Source of the DNA: Profundibacterium mesophilum KAUST100406-0324
GTDB lineage: Bacteria > Pseudomonadota > Alphaproteobacteria > Rhodobacterales > Rhodobacteraceae
Reading direction: 5' to 3'
Length of the DNA: 64,000 nt
Assembly: GCF_009835145.1 (NCBI RefSeq)
Contig: NZ_APKE01000013.1
Location: 1 to 64,000, forward strand
Below are positions 27,703-39,580 of this stretch, piece by piece. A model generated the notes under the pieces. That model was not told the DNA's origin, did no database searches, and was given only the letters and a program-made list of their open reading frames with translations. Both the position numbers and the translations under genes were made by a program. Positions within the stretch are counted from its first letter, which is position 1; every line of letters begins with the position of its first letter.

Positions 27703-27868
27703 AGCGACGGGAGAAGCCGTGCGGTCCGATGGCGCGCGCGGGGCCGAAGGAGCAACCGCCCCGGTAAACTCTCAGGCAAAAGGACCGTCGCGGGGACCAC
27801 AGCTCTGGAGAGTGGCGCCACGCGCCCGCCGAAGGGATAGCGATCTCAGGCGAATGGACAGAGGGGGC
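27703..27868 (+). promoter_or_regulatory. tandem glycine riboswitch
   Basis: Two glycine aptamers lie in series before gcvT. Aptamer 1: P1 GCGACGG (27704-27710) pairs exactly with CCGTCGC (27784-27790), enclosing GGAGAAGCCG, GCCGAAGGAGCAA and AACTCTCAGGCAAAAGGAC. Aptamer 2: P1 CTCTG (27803-27807) pairs with CAGAG (27859-27863), enclosing GGAGAGTGG, GCCGAAGGGATAGC and ATCTCAGGCGAATGGACA. This is the classic gcvT riboswitch; glycine binding is expected to turn the operon on. Confidence 0.93.
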
Positions 27869-27875
27869 ATCCGAG

Positions 27876-27894
27876 GCGGACACACGCTGTCCGC
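27876..27894 (+). promoter_or_regulatory. hairpin in riboswitch expression platform
   Basis: GCGGACA and TGTCCGC form a perfect 7-bp stem with a 5-base loop between the second aptamer and the gcvT Shine-Dalgarno (GGAGGGA at 27906-27911). No T-tract follows, so it more likely tunes translation or the folding switch than termination. Inference only. Confidence 0.45.
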
Positions 27895-27914
27895 ATGTTG
27901 ATGCCGGAGGGACC

Positions 27915-29045
27915 ATGACCGACCTGTCGAGAACGCCGCTGCATGCGCTGCATGTGGAGCTTGGAGCCAAGATGGTGCCCTTCGCGGGCTACGAGATGCC
28001 GGTGCAATATCCGCCCGGCGTGCTCAAAGAACATCTGCATTGCCGCGCCGAGGCGGGCCTTTTCGACGTGAGCCACATGGGGCAGGTGATCCTGCGCGCC
28101 GCGACCGGCGCGGCGGCCGATGCGGCCCGCGCGCTCGAGGCGCTGGTTCCGGCCGACCTCGAGGGCCTGGCCGAGGGTCGCCAGCGCTACGGGCTCTTCA
28201 CGCAGGAGGATGGCGGCATCCTCGACGATCTGATGATCGCGAACAAGGGGGACCATCTCCTGCTGGTGGTGAACGCGGCCTGCAAGGCCGCCGATATCGC
28301 GCATCTGCGGGCGAAGCTGCCGAGCGGCATCGCCGTCGAGCCGGTCGAGGACCGCGCGCTCCTGGCACTGCAGGGGCCGGCCGCGCAGGATGCCTTCGCG
28401 GCGATCTGTCCCGATGCGGCGGGGCTCCGCTTCATGGACGTGGCCGATCTCGACAGCCCTTACGGAACGCTATGGGTGTCGCGATCGGGCTACACGGGCG
28501 AGGACGGCTACGAGATCTCGGTCGAGAACGCCCAAGCCGAGGCGCTGGCGCGGGCATTGCTGGCCCGTCCGGGCGTGGCCCCGATCGGGCTCGGCGCGCG
28601 CGACAGCCTGCGGCTCGAGGCGGGGCTCTGTCTCTATGGCAGCGATCTCGACGTGAACACGACCCCCGTCGAGGCGGCACTCGAATGGGCGATGCAGAAA
28701 GCGCGCAAGCCGGGCGGCGCACGCGAAGGCGGGTTCCCGGGCGCCGGGCGCATCCTCGGGGAGCTGCGCGACGGCGCGCCGCGCCGCCGCGTCGGCCTTC
28801 TGCCGGAGGGGCGCGCGCCGATGCGTGCGGGCACCACGCTTTTCGAGACCGAAACGAGCGAGGCGGCGATCGGACGGATCACCTCGGGCGCCTATGGGCC
28901 GTCGATCGAGCGCCCCATGTCGATGGGATACCTGCCGCGCGATCTGGCCGAGCCGGGACGGACGGTCTATGCCGAATTGCGCGGGCGCAGGCTTCCGGTG
29001 ACGGTGTCGCAGATGCCGTTCCGCCCCGCAGGTTACAAACGCTGA
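27915..29045 (+). CDS. gcvT: glycine cleavage system T-protein (aminomethyltransferase)
   Basis: Tetrahydrofolate-dependent aminomethyltransferase of 376 aa. It takes the aminomethyl group from lipoyl-GcvH, releases ammonia and forms 5,10-methylene-THF. Motifs include the N-terminal KMVPFAGYEMPVQY, FDVSHMGQ, SRSGYTGEDGYEIS and LGARDSLRLEAGLCLYG. It is the first gene after the riboswitch, with a strong Shine-Dalgarno, followed by gcvH after 21 bases and gcvP. It links with the soxBDAG locus, which produces glycine and methylene-THF from sarcosine. Confidence 0.96.
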   Translation: MTDLSRTPLHALHVELGAKMVPFAGYEMPVQYPPGVLKEHLHCRAEAGLFDVSHMGQVILRAATGAAADAARALEALVPADLEGLAEGRQRYGLFTQEDGGILDDLMIANKGDHLLLVVNAACKAADIAHLRAKLPSGIAVEPVEDRALLALQGPAAQDAFAAICPDAAGLRFMDVADLDSPYGTLWVSRSGYTGEDGYEISVENAQAEALARALLARPGVAPIGLGARDSLRLEAGLCLYGSDLDVNTTPVEAALEWAMQKARKPGGAREGGFPGAGRILGELRDGAPRRRVGLLPEGRAPMRAGTTLFETETSEAAIGRITSGAYGPSIERPMSMGYLPRDLAEPGRTVYAELRGRRLPVTVSQMPFRPAGYKR

Positions 29046-29066
29046 CAGGACGAGAGGATAGGTTTG

Positions 29067-29423
29067 ATGAAATTCACGGAAGAACACGAATGGCTCCGCG
29101 TCGAGGACGATCTCGTCGTCGTCGGGATAACCGAGCATGCCGCGACGCAGCTGGGCGATCTGGTCTTCGTCGAACTGCCCGAGCCGGGCAAGACCGTCGC
29201 CAAGGATGACGAGATCGTGGTGATCGAGAGCGTCAAGGCCGCCTCCGACATCATGGCGCCCGCCGATGGCGAGATCGTCGAGGTGAACGAAGCGCTCGAG
29301 GGCAATCCGGCGCTCGTCAACGAGGATCCGCTCGGCGATGGGTGGTTCTTCAAGATGAAGCTCGCCGACATGTCCGACATGGACAAGATGATGGACGAGG
29401 CCGAGTACAAGAAGTTCATCTGA
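29067..29423 (+). CDS. gcvH: glycine cleavage system H-protein
   Basis: Lipoyl carrier protein of 118 aa that shuttles the methylamine group between GcvP, GcvT and the L-protein. The lipoylation site is Lys57 in [10 protein letters not shown]. The start [10 protein letters not shown] is the family norm; a TTG three bases upstream is ignored. Co-transcribed with gcvT. A stable stem-loop follows before gcvP. Confidence 0.97.
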   Translation: MKFTEEHEWLRVEDDLVVVGITEHAATQLGDLVFVELPEPGKTVAKDDEIVVIESVKAASDIMAPADGEIVEVNEALEGNPALVNEDPLGDGWFFKMKLADMSDMDKMMDEAEYKKFI

Positions 29424-29428
29424 CGACG

Positions 29429-29460
29429 CGCCGGAGGTGGTCCCAAGGTCGCCTCCGGCG
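29429..29460 (+). terminator. stem-loop with T-tract between gcvH and gcvP
   Basis: CGCCGGAGG (29429-29437) and CCTCCGGCG (29452-29460) form a perfect 9-bp stem with a 14-base loop; GAGGTATTTTT follows, with T at 29467-29471. It could terminate part of the gcvTH transcripts or act as an RNA-processing/stability element that sets GcvP level. The right arm with CGGAGG recurs at 63775-63787, so it may be a repeated intergenic element. Confidence 0.5.
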
Positions 29461-29524
29461 GAGGTATTTTTGCGAAGATGAAGCTGAGAAGGGAGTGCCC
29501 GCGGCCCCCTTCCGAGGAGACGCG

Positions 29525-32374
<2,850 letters not shown>

Positions 32375-32381
32375 CGGGGGG

Positions 32382-32407
32382 CCGGCGCGGCACGGACGGC
32401 GCGCCGG
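32382..32407. terminator. stem-loop between convergent gcvP and DUF2254 gene
   Basis: CCGGCGCG and CGCGCCGG make an 8-bp stem with a 10-base loop, followed by TCATTT on the plus strand. Position between converging stops suggests a shared terminator. Confidence 0.5.
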
Positions 32408-32412
32408 TCATT

Positions 32413-33717
32413 TCATGCCGCCTCGGCAGGCTCCTGCGTCAGGGCAAGCGCGCGCAGGCGCTCGCAATGCTCGTCGAGGAGCTGCTTGGGTAATGCCATG
32501 CCGAGCGCGCGCGCCGAGGCCGCCTGCGCCGCCCGCCGCATCTCTGCATCGCCATTGCGCGAGACCTCGCGCAGCATCTTGTGCAGGCGGACCTGCACCT
32601 CGACATTGCCCGCACCGTCCCGGGCGATGGGATCGATCGCATCGCGCATCAGGTCCTCGGCGCTCACCGGCTCCATCCAGACATGGGGGAAATGGATTTC
32701 CTCCTCGTCGCCCTGCTGGGCGCGAAAGCCGTGCAGGACGCGTTGCAACCGGCTGAGCACGTCGATCGCGGTTCCCGGATCATTGATCCCCGGCGACAGG
32801 GCGCGCTGGGCGATCTCGCTGAGCACGATCGCCCCGAAGCGCGGATCCTGGTCGAAGTTGCGCTGGGTGCTGAGCGTGAAGGCATGGCGCAGGCGCGCGA
32901 CATCCATCTCGCCCGCGTAGCGCAGGATCGGCGTGCCTTCGCTGGCCAGCGTTCCGGGACTGCGCAGGATGTAGACGAGGCCGCCGTCCTTGCAGCATTC
33001 CTCGAGCGCGGCCAGGTCGATATGCTGCACGTAGCCTGTCTCCCAGGCGAGCAGCTCCCGCGCGGCGCCCGGAATGATCAGATCGCGCGACAGCGGACGC
33101 GCGCCGAGGCAGGGCCACCTGTTGCGGGCGTCGATCGCGCGCTGGGCGACATCCTCGATCTTGCCGCTCGTGGCAACCACGCTGCCCAGATCGCTCAGGT
33201 GGTCGATCCAGCGCAGGATCGCCACGACCACGAGCCCGATGACCAGCAGCGTGAAGAAGAGGATCACGGTCGGGGACTGTCCGCTATAGACCCCCGTGCC
33301 AAGGACGATCAGGCCGACAAGGGCGAAGACGAAGGCGCCGAGGAACGTGGCGAGGACGGTCTGCGTCGTGGTGTCCTGTATCAGCACCTGATGCGAGCGC
33401 GGCGTCACCTGTGAGGAGGCGGACTGGCGGGCGGAAACCATGACCGAGAGCGAGAAGATGGTTACCGCGAGCATCGAGGAGGCGAGGATCTCGAGGATGT
33501 TCGACACGTCTCCCGCGCTGAACTTCTCGGCCATCCATTGCGGCACGAGGGGGGCTATCGGCCGGCTGACAAGCGCCGCGACGACCGCCAGCCCGGCGAT
33601 GAGCGCAGCCCTGATCCAAAGTTTTCGCGTCAGCGCGCGCAGTTGATAGAACCGTTTGGAGAGTGCGGCCGCGCCGAGTTTCATCGCGTTGTCCAATCCG
33701 CGCCGGGGAAGGCGCAT
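32413..33717 (-). CDS. DUF2254 family membrane protein
   Basis: A 434-aa protein of the DUF2254 family. Four hydrophobic segments lie in the N-terminal half (about 35-55, 80-100, 120-145 and 150-170), and a soluble C-terminal region contains GYVQHIDLAALEE, DPRFGAIVLSEIAQRALSPGINDPGTAID and FRAQQGDEEE. The block SPGINDPGTA is a strong family mark. Its role is not established. Start ATG at 33717; a second ATG at 33684 would be as good. Single gene, convergent with gcvP. Confidence 0.8.
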   Translation of the reverse strand: MRLPRRGLDNAMKLGAAALSKRFYQLRALTRKLWIRAALIAGLAVVAALVSRPIAPLVPQWMAEKFSAGDVSNILEILASSMLAVTIFSLSVMVSARQSASSQVTPRSHQVLIQDTTTQTVLATFLGAFVFALVGLIVLGTGVYSGQSPTVILFFTLLVIGLVVVAILRWIDHLSDLGSVVATSGKIEDVAQRAIDARNRWPCLGARPLSRDLIIPGAARELLAWETGYVQHIDLAALEECCKDGGLVYILRSPGTLASEGTPILRYAGEMDVARLRHAFTLSTQRNFDQDPRFGAIVLSEIAQRALSPGINDPGTAIDVLSRLQRVLHGFRAQQGDEEEIHFPHVWMEPVSAEDLMRDAIDPIARDGAGNVEVQVRLHKMLREVSRNGDAEMRRAAQAASARALGMALPKQLLDEHCERLRALALTQEPAEAA

Positions 33718-33817
33718 TCAAATCCGGTGACGGGATGCAATCTAACCGCTGGCCGCGCCGCGTCGAGTGTTCGCGGACTTGACACCGATGGCCGGCGGGG
33801 TCATCTAATTTCGCAGT

Positions 33818-33893
<76 letters not shown>

Positions 33894-33954
33894 ATCGCCA
33901 TGTTCCGTTCGCGTTTTCAGTGGTGCTTTGCGCCGCCGCCAGTGGCCGGCATGC

Positions 33955-35136
33955 TCATTCCTCGCTGGCGATCGGCTCCTCCCGCACGGCGCCGCCGCGC
34001 AGCAGGAGCGCCGCCGCCGCCGGCAGCAACGCCGCGCCGAGGAACATTATCGCCGGTCCGACAGCATCCGCCGCCACGCCGCCAAGGGCCGCGCCGAGAA
34101 CGCTTCCGGCGGCCATCGCCAAGAGCGCGGCCGTGAAGCTCAGCGAGGGCAGGGACGGGAAAAGCTCCTCCGACCAGGAGGCGATGAGCGCGCTCGTGAC
34201 CATCACATGGATGCCCTGTAGACCCGCCGAAGCGATCAGTCCGGCCCAGCTTGTAGCCGCGAATGCGATGAGCAGCGCGGAGCATGCGCCGGCGGCCATC
34301 GACAACCGCAGCAGGCGCGACAGGCCAAGCCGCGCGCGCAGCCGTCCCGCGCCGAGCCCGATCAGCCCGAAGATCCCGTAGCTGACGAAGATCAGCGCGG
34401 GAGCGGCTGCGGCAGGAAGTCCCTCGGGGCCTCCCGTGCCGCGCGCGTGATCGGCGGCAAACGCGATGTAGATGGCAGAGCTCGTCCCGAAGACGAAGGC
34501 GGTGAGAAAGAGGGGGCGGGCCTTCCCGTGCCGCAGGTGCCGCCAACCGCCACGGGGCGTGGCATGCGGGCTTTTCTCGACCTGGCGTAGGCTCATCAGA
34601 TTGCCGATGAGCACCAGCACTGCGGCGGCCGCGAAGCCGGCCCAGCAGTAGCGCCATGAAATGCCGCCCACCAGCGGCCCCAGGGCCGTGAGCCCCGCCA
34701 CGCAGACGCCGAAGCTCGTTCCGGTGCTGACCGTGGCAAGGGCGGCGGGGCGGTCGCTCTGCCGCACCTTGCGGTGCACCGCGTCATTGAACGGGGTCCA
34801 TGCGAAACCGGCGCTCGTCGCGGCGAGAAAGACGCCCCCCGCGAGGATCATGGGGCCGGGTGCCGCCGCGATGATCGCCATCCCTGCGGCTGCCGCCGCG
34901 AGGCCGACAACGACCGGGGCTTCCGGTCCGCGCAGGTTCAAAAGCAGCTGCGCGAGCAAAAGCCCCAGCAGAAAGCCGAAGAAGCCCAAGCTGGAGATGA
35001 AGCCGATCGTGGAGGTCGACAGCTCGAAGGTTTCGCGAAATTCCGGCACGAAAAGGCCGAACCCCATCCGTGCGGGTCCATAGCCGATGGCGGTCGCTGC
35101 GAAACCGGCGGCCGATAGGCTTTGATAGAATGTCAT
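33955..35136 (-). CDS. MFS transporter
   Basis: A major facilitator of about 393 aa with twelve predicted spans. GYGPARMGFGLFVPEFRE and SSLGFFGFLLGLLLAQLL near the N-terminus, and AFAWTPFNDAVHR in the region of the signature loop, resemble the YbfB/sialate-carrier-like clade of bacterial carriers with unknown substrates. The ATG at 35136 and an ATG five codons upstream are both possible, neither with a strong Shine-Dalgarno. No linked enzyme genes hint at the cargo. Confidence 0.78.
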   Translation of the reverse strand: MTFYQSLSAAGFAATAIGYGPARMGFGLFVPEFRETFELSTSTIGFISSLGFFGFLLGLLLAQLLLNLRGPEAPVVVGLAAAAAGMAIIAAAPGPMILAGGVFLAATSAGFAWTPFNDAVHRKVRQSDRPAALATVSTGTSFGVCVAGLTALGPLVGGISWRYCWAGFAAAAVLVLIGNLMSLRQVEKSPHATPRGGWRHLRHGKARPLFLTAFVFGTSSAIYIAFAADHARGTGGPEGLPAAAAPALIFVSYGIFGLIGLGAGRLRARLGLSRLLRLSMAAGACSALLIAFAATSWAGLIASAGLQGIHVMVTSALIASWSEELFPSLPSLSFTAALLAMAAGSVLGAALGGVAADAVGPAIMFLGAALLPAAAALLLRGGAVREEPIASEE

Positions 35137-35482
35137 GGCCTGGTGTCGCATCGCTGCGGAAAGCCCGGGGAGCTGTCAAATGTTCCGGGCGAATTTGGCT
35201 GGCCACGGGCCCGGCGGCATCGCGAGGAAGCGAGAAGGGGTGGCCGGGCTACGCAAGGCCCACGCACGAGGCGTTCGGCGCATGCGGGGTTGTTTTGGAT
35301 GACGTGGCGGAATGCAGTGCACCGAAAGCGCGCGCTGGCGAAGTTTTTGCGGCCAAAGCTCAAGTCGTTGCGCGCCTGCCGGGCATGAACGCTTGGTGCC
35401 CCGCTTGCCGGGCCGCGGGGCTGATTTAGATCCTTTCTAATCCCCGCACGCTTTCAATTCCACAATCCAGACTGGAGCACCG
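35137..35482. other. divergent intergenic region, MFS and pao operon
   Basis: About 346 bases without a supported gene between two divergent transcription units. The last 80 bases are AT-richer, with an imperfect palindrome GATTTAGATCCTTTCTAATC at 35422-35441 that could be an operator or hold a -10 element for the pao genes; GGAG at 35474-35477 is the paoA ribosome site. Confidence 0.35.
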
Positions 35483-36091
35483 ATGTCCAAACGTCCCCCT
35501 GATCTGCGCCGGCCCGGCGTCTCCCGCCGCGGCTTTCTGCAAGGCAGCTCGGTCGTTGCCGGCTCCCTCGGCCTTGCCGCCGGCGAGGTTCGTGCCGCCG
35601 CGGCCGAGCCCACGTCCGACACGCGCAATATCGAGATCAAGATCAACGGAAAGACCCGCAACATGTCGGTCGAGCCGCGCACCACGCTTGTCGAGGCGCT
35701 GCGCGACACGCTCGGGATGACCGGCACCAAGATCGGCTGCAACCAGGGCCAGTGCGGCGCATGCACCGTCCTTCTGAACGGCAGCCGCGTCAATTCCTGC
35801 CTCACGCTTGCGGTGATGGCCGAAGGCGGGGAGGTCGTCACCGTCGAGGGGCTTGCCGATCCGTCCGGCGATCTGCACCCGATGCAGAGCGCCTTCGCCC
35901 GGAACGACGCTTTCCAATGTGGCTATTGCACGCCCGGACAGATCCTCTCCGCGATCGCCTGTATCGACGAGGGCCATGCCGGCAATGAGGCGGAAATCCG
36001 CGAATACATGAGCGGAAATCTCTGCCGTTGCGGCGCCTATCCCAACATCGTGGCCGCCATCGTGCAGGTCCGCGACAGCCAACAGGGGTAA
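35483..36091 (+). CDS. paoA: aldehyde oxidoreductase iron-sulfur subunit, Tat-exported
   Basis: A 202-aa 2Fe-2S subunit of a periplasmic molybdenum hydroxylase. A twin-arginine signal peptide (SRRGFLQGSSVVAG, 14-27) precedes a plant-type ferredoxin domain with cluster ligands in GCNQGQCGACT and a later Cys, and a second C-terminal cluster domain (CGYCTPGQ, LCRCGAYPN). This matches PaoA (YagT) of the PaoABC aldehyde oxidase that oxidises aromatic aldehydes. The start ATG follows GGAG. Its stop is 4 bases before paoB. Confidence 0.88.
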   Translation: MSKRPPDLRRPGVSRRGFLQGSSVVAGSLGLAAGEVRAAAAEPTSDTRNIEIKINGKTRNMSVEPRTTLVEALRDTLGMTGTKIGCNQGQCGACTVLLNGSRVNSCLTLAVMAEGGEVVTVEGLADPSGDLHPMQSAFARNDAFQCGYCTPGQILSAIACIDEGHAGNEAEIREYMSGNLCRCGAYPNIVAAIVQVRDSQQG

Positions 36092-36095
36092 CCCC

Positions 36096-37094
36096 ATGAA
36101 GAACTTTGCCTATACGCGCCCCCGCTCGCTGGGCGACGCGACCGAAGCGGCCGGCAATGACGGCGCGCAGATCATCGCCGGCGGCACCACCATGGTCGAC
36201 CTGATGAAGATCGGCGTTCTTGCGCCCGAGACCCTCGTGGACATCACCGGCCTTGGCGATCTCGAAGGTCACGCGGTCGGCACCGATGCGCTGCAATTCG
36301 GCGCGCTCGCAAGGATGTCGAAGGTCGCCGACGATCCTGCCGTGATCGAGGCCTTTCCGGCCCTGTCCGAAGCCCTGTGGAAAGCCGCGAGCCCTCAGCT
36401 GCGCAACGCGGCGACGCTTGGTGGCAACATCCTGCAGCGCACGCGGTGCCCCTATTTCCGCGACACCGCCTATGCGCAGTGCAACAAGCGCGATCCCGGC
36501 TCGGGCTGCGCCGCGCTCGACGGCGGCAAGACCAGCCACCATGCGATCCTTGGCGGATCGGAGGCCTGCGTCGCGATGTATCCCGGCGATTTCGCGCAAA
36601 CCCTCGTGGCTTTCGACGCGCAGGTGATGACGCGGGGGCCGGGCGGCACGCGCACCATTCCCTTCGCCGAGCTGCATCTTCTGCCCGGCGACACGCCGCA
36701 TGTCGAAACGGTGCTCGAGCCGGGCGAGATCGTGACCGCCATCACCCTGCCGCGCATTCCGGCGATGGCGAACAGCCACTACCTCAAGGCGCGCGATCGC
36801 GAGAGTTATGCCTTCGCCGCGGCCTCCGCCGCCGTTGGTGTCGAGATGGATGGGGACACGGTGCGCGACGTGCGCATCGGCCTTGGCGGGGTCGCCGCGA
36901 CGCCCTGGCGCGCCCGTGCGGCCGAGGATGCCCTCAGGGGCGGCCCGCTCAACGAGGAGACCGCGCGCGAGGCGGGCCGCATCGCGTTCGAGGAGGCCGT
37001 GCCGCTCGAGGGCTCTGCCTACAAGATGCCGCTGGGCGCCGATGTCGTGGCCGGCGCGCTCCTGACCGTGAAATCCCGTATCGGAGGCGAATGA
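36096..37094 (+). CDS. paoB: aldehyde oxidoreductase FAD-binding subunit
   Basis: A 332-aa FAD subunit. FAD-binding blocks IIAGGTTMVDLMK and AATLGGNILQRTRC are clear. The insert with CPYFRDTAYAQCNKRDPGSGC provides the extra cysteines that bind a 4Fe-4S cluster in PaoB-type subunits, separating it from ordinary xanthine dehydrogenase subunits. No own signal peptide: it would be exported bound to PaoA. ATGA overlap with paoC. Confidence 0.9.
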   Translation: MKNFAYTRPRSLGDATEAAGNDGAQIIAGGTTMVDLMKIGVLAPETLVDITGLGDLEGHAVGTDALQFGALARMSKVADDPAVIEAFPALSEALWKAASPQLRNAATLGGNILQRTRCPYFRDTAYAQCNKRDPGSGCAALDGGKTSHHAILGGSEACVAMYPGDFAQTLVAFDAQVMTRGPGGTRTIPFAELHLLPGDTPHVETVLEPGEIVTAITLPRIPAMANSHYLKARDRESYAFAAASAAVGVEMDGDTVRDVRIGLGGVAATPWRARAAEDALRGGPLNEETAREAGRIAFEEAVPLEGSAYKMPLGADVVAGALLTVKSRIGGE

Positions 37095-39358
37095 TGGCCC
37101 AGACGATCAACACCGAAGTCACCCGCGTCGATGCCCGTCGCAAGGTCACCGGCACCGCGAGCTATGCCGCCGATTCCATTCCTGCGGGAATGCTCCACGG
37201 CGCGCTGGCATGCACCGCCGTCGCGATGGGCCGGATCGCCGGCATCGACACGGCGAGGGCCGAGGCCGAACCGGGCGTCGTGGCCGTCTTCACACATGAG
37301 ACGCTGCCCGACTACAAGACCGTGAAGGGGTTCTACGCGGGCGGCCCGGGCTCTGCGTCCTTCTGGCCGATGGAGGGCACCGAGATCCGCTATGCGGGCC
37401 AGCCCTTCGCTTATGTCGTGGCCGAGACCGCCGCGGCCGCGCGCCGCGGCGCCGATCTCATCGCGGTGCGCTACGAGGAGGATGCCGCGCAGATCCACAT
37501 GGATCCGGGCGAGAGCTTCATCATCGGCGCCGGTGAGGACAGCGAGGGCATGACCCTGACCAAGGGCGATATCGAGGCCGGCCTCGGCGCGGCCGCGCAA
37601 ACCGTCGAGGCGACCTACAGAACGCCTTTCCAGCACCACAACCCGATGGAGATGTTCGCGGCCACCGCCGAGTGGCGCGGCGAGCAGCTCACCGTCTGGA
37701 TGCCATCGCAATCGGTGCGCACGCTGCGCGGCGGGATCGCGAAGGCCTACGGCTTGCCGGAGACCAGCGTGCGGGTGCTCTCGCCCTTCGTCGGCGGCGC
37801 CTTCGGCTCGAAGGCAGGGGTCACCCCTTACGCGATGCTGACCATCGCGGCGGCTAGGGCCGTCGGCGCGCCCGTCAGGCTGATCGTCACGCGGCCGCAG
37901 ATGTACACGGTCGCCACCTTCCGCCCCGAGACCGAGCAGAAGTTCCGCCTTGGCGCCGACGCGGATGGCAAGCTGACCGCGTTCGAGCATGTCGAGATCG
38001 CCCAGACCTCGCGCTTCGATGACGTGGTCAACCCCGGCACGCATATGACGCGCTCCATGTATGCCTGCCCGAACATCCATACCGAGCAGCGGCTTGCGCG
38101 GTCGGACACCAACTCGGGCGGCTTCATGCGTGCGCCCAACGAGATGCAGACCTTCTTCGGCCTCGAGAGCGCGATGGATGAGCTTGCCTGGAAGCTGGGC
38201 ATGGACCCGGTCGAGCTGCGCCGTGTGAACGACACGAACCGACACCCGGTCAAGGACGTGCCCTTCTCCTCGCGCTCGCTGATGGAGAGCTATGACGCGG
38301 TATCGCGCAGCTTCGGCTGGGCCGATCGCGGACGCGAGGTCGGCTCGATGACGGATGGCGACTGGCTCGTGGGTTATGGCTGCGCGACCGCCACCTATCC
38401 CACCAACATGTCGCCCTCCTCGGCGCGGGTGCGCATGCAGGGCTCCGGTCATGCCTATGTCGAGCTTGCCGCCCATGACGTGGGCACCGGAAGCTACACG
38501 ATCTTCGCACAGATCGCGGCCGCGCAGCTTGGCCTGCCGGTCGAGGCGGTGGACGTGGTGATGGGCGAGGCGGACCTGCCGCTGGCGCCGATCGCCGGTG
38601 GCTCGACCACGGCGGCCTCCTCGGGCTCGGCCGTGCACATCGCCTGCACCAACATCGCGCGCGGCGTGGCCGAAAAGGTCGCGGCGCAGAAGGACGGACC
38701 GCTTGCCGGGCTCGATCCCGCGCAGATCACGCTGGAGAACGGGGTGCTGAAAGGTCCCGGCGGCGAGAGCCAGAGCCTTGCCGAGGCGCTGGCCTCCACG
38801 CCGATGGGCGAAATCGAGGCAGAGGGGCAATACCGCCACCCGGCCCTGACCGACAAGGCGCTGCGCATGACCTATCATGGCGGCTATGGCGTTGCGGGTC
38901 CGGTCACCCCCGAGATGGCGATGTTCGCCTTCGGCGCGCAGATGGCGGAGGTGCATGTCCACCGCTACACGCACGAGATCCGCGTCCCGCGCCTGCACGG
39001 GGCCTTTGCCGCCGGCACATGGCTCAACCGCAAGACCGCGCATAGCCAGCTGATGGGCGGCATGGTCTGGGGGCTCGGCTCGGCGCTGCACGAGATCACG
39101 GAGGTGGATACGCCGAGGGCACGTTTCCTCAATGCCAATATCGCCGAATATCTCATCCCGGTGAATGCCGACGTACGTGAGCTTCGGGTCGAAATGCTCG
39201 AGGAGCGCGACGACTACGTGAACCCTCTCGGCGTCAAGGGCATCGGCGAGCTGGGTATCGTCGGCACGGCCGCCGCCGTGGGCAACGCGGTCTATCACGC
39301 GACCGGCAAGCGCCTGACCGCGATCCCGATGCGCATCTCGGACATCGTGTCTGCCTGA
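37091..39358 (+). CDS. paoC: aldehyde oxidoreductase molybdenum-binding subunit
   Basis: Catalytic 755-aa subunit of the xanthine oxidase family carrying the molybdopterin cofactor. Motifs: FVGGAFGSKAG, SGGFMRAPNE (substrate pocket), AIAGGSTTAASSGS-like cofactor loop and the C-terminal GVKGIGELGIVG with the catalytic Glu. The nearest type is PaoC/YagR. The first ATG overlaps the paoB stop; the next ATG one codon later has better spacing from GGAGG. A PaoD-like cofactor-insertion chaperone is not in the window. A perfect stem-loop follows the stop. Confidence 0.9.
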   Translation: MMAQTINTEVTRVDARRKVTGTASYAADSIPAGMLHGALACTAVAMGRIAGIDTARAEAEPGVVAVFTHETLPDYKTVKGFYAGGPGSASFWPMEGTEIRYAGQPFAYVVAETAAAARRGADLIAVRYEEDAAQIHMDPGESFIIGAGEDSEGMTLTKGDIEAGLGAAAQTVEATYRTPFQHHNPMEMFAATAEWRGEQLTVWMPSQSVRTLRGGIAKAYGLPETSVRVLSPFVGGAFGSKAGVTPYAMLTIAAARAVGAPVRLIVTRPQMYTVATFRPETEQKFRLGADADGKLTAFEHVEIAQTSRFDDVVNPGTHMTRSMYACPNIHTEQRLARSDTNSGGFMRAPNEMQTFFGLESAMDELAWKLGMDPVELRRVNDTNRHPVKDVPFSSRSLMESYDAVSRSFGWADRGREVGSMTDGDWLVGYGCATATYPTNMSPSSARVRMQGSGHAYVELAAHDVGTGSYTIFAQIAAAQLGLPVEAVDVVMGEADLPLAPIAGGSTTAASSGSAVHIACTNIARGVAEKVAAQKDGPLAGLDPAQITLENGVLKGPGGESQSLAEALASTPMGEIEAEGQYRHPALTDKALRMTYHGGYGVAGPVTPEMAMFAFGAQMAEVHVHRYTHEIRVPRLHGAFAAGTWLNRKTAHSQLMGGMVWGLGSALHEITEVDTPRARFLNANIAEYLIPVNADVRELRVEMLEERDDYVNPLGVKGIGELGIVGTAAAVGNAVYHATGKRLTAIPMRISDIVSA

Positions 39359-39364
39359 CACCCG

Positions 39365-39402
39365 GCGGGGTCATGGGCGCGGAATGGCGCCCATGACCCC
39401 GC
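39365..39402 (+). terminator. perfect 16-bp stem-loop after paoC
   Basis: GCGGGGTCATGGGCGC and GCGCCCATGACCCCGC, separated by GGAATG, make a 16-bp perfect stem seven bases after the paoC stop. There is no T-tract, but strength and position suggest a terminator or 3' end protector for the pao mRNA. Confidence 0.6.
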
Positions 39403-39580
39403 ATACGCGCCGCGTGGGGCGCAGAATGAGGGAGCCAAGCGTGCCATCTGTCACTGGCCGAGAACCCGCGATACTGCCCTACCGTGCTGGGTCGCCGCCG
39501 CGCGTGGCGCTCGGCGCTGACGTGCTTTCCTTCGAGGCGGGGCAATGGTACCGAATGCCAAACATTGGAGAGGACGCCAT

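Noticed and set aside
37019-39361. 780-codon minus-strand frame opposite paoC
   Set aside because: Antisense shadow of the molybdenum subunit gene with no motif support.
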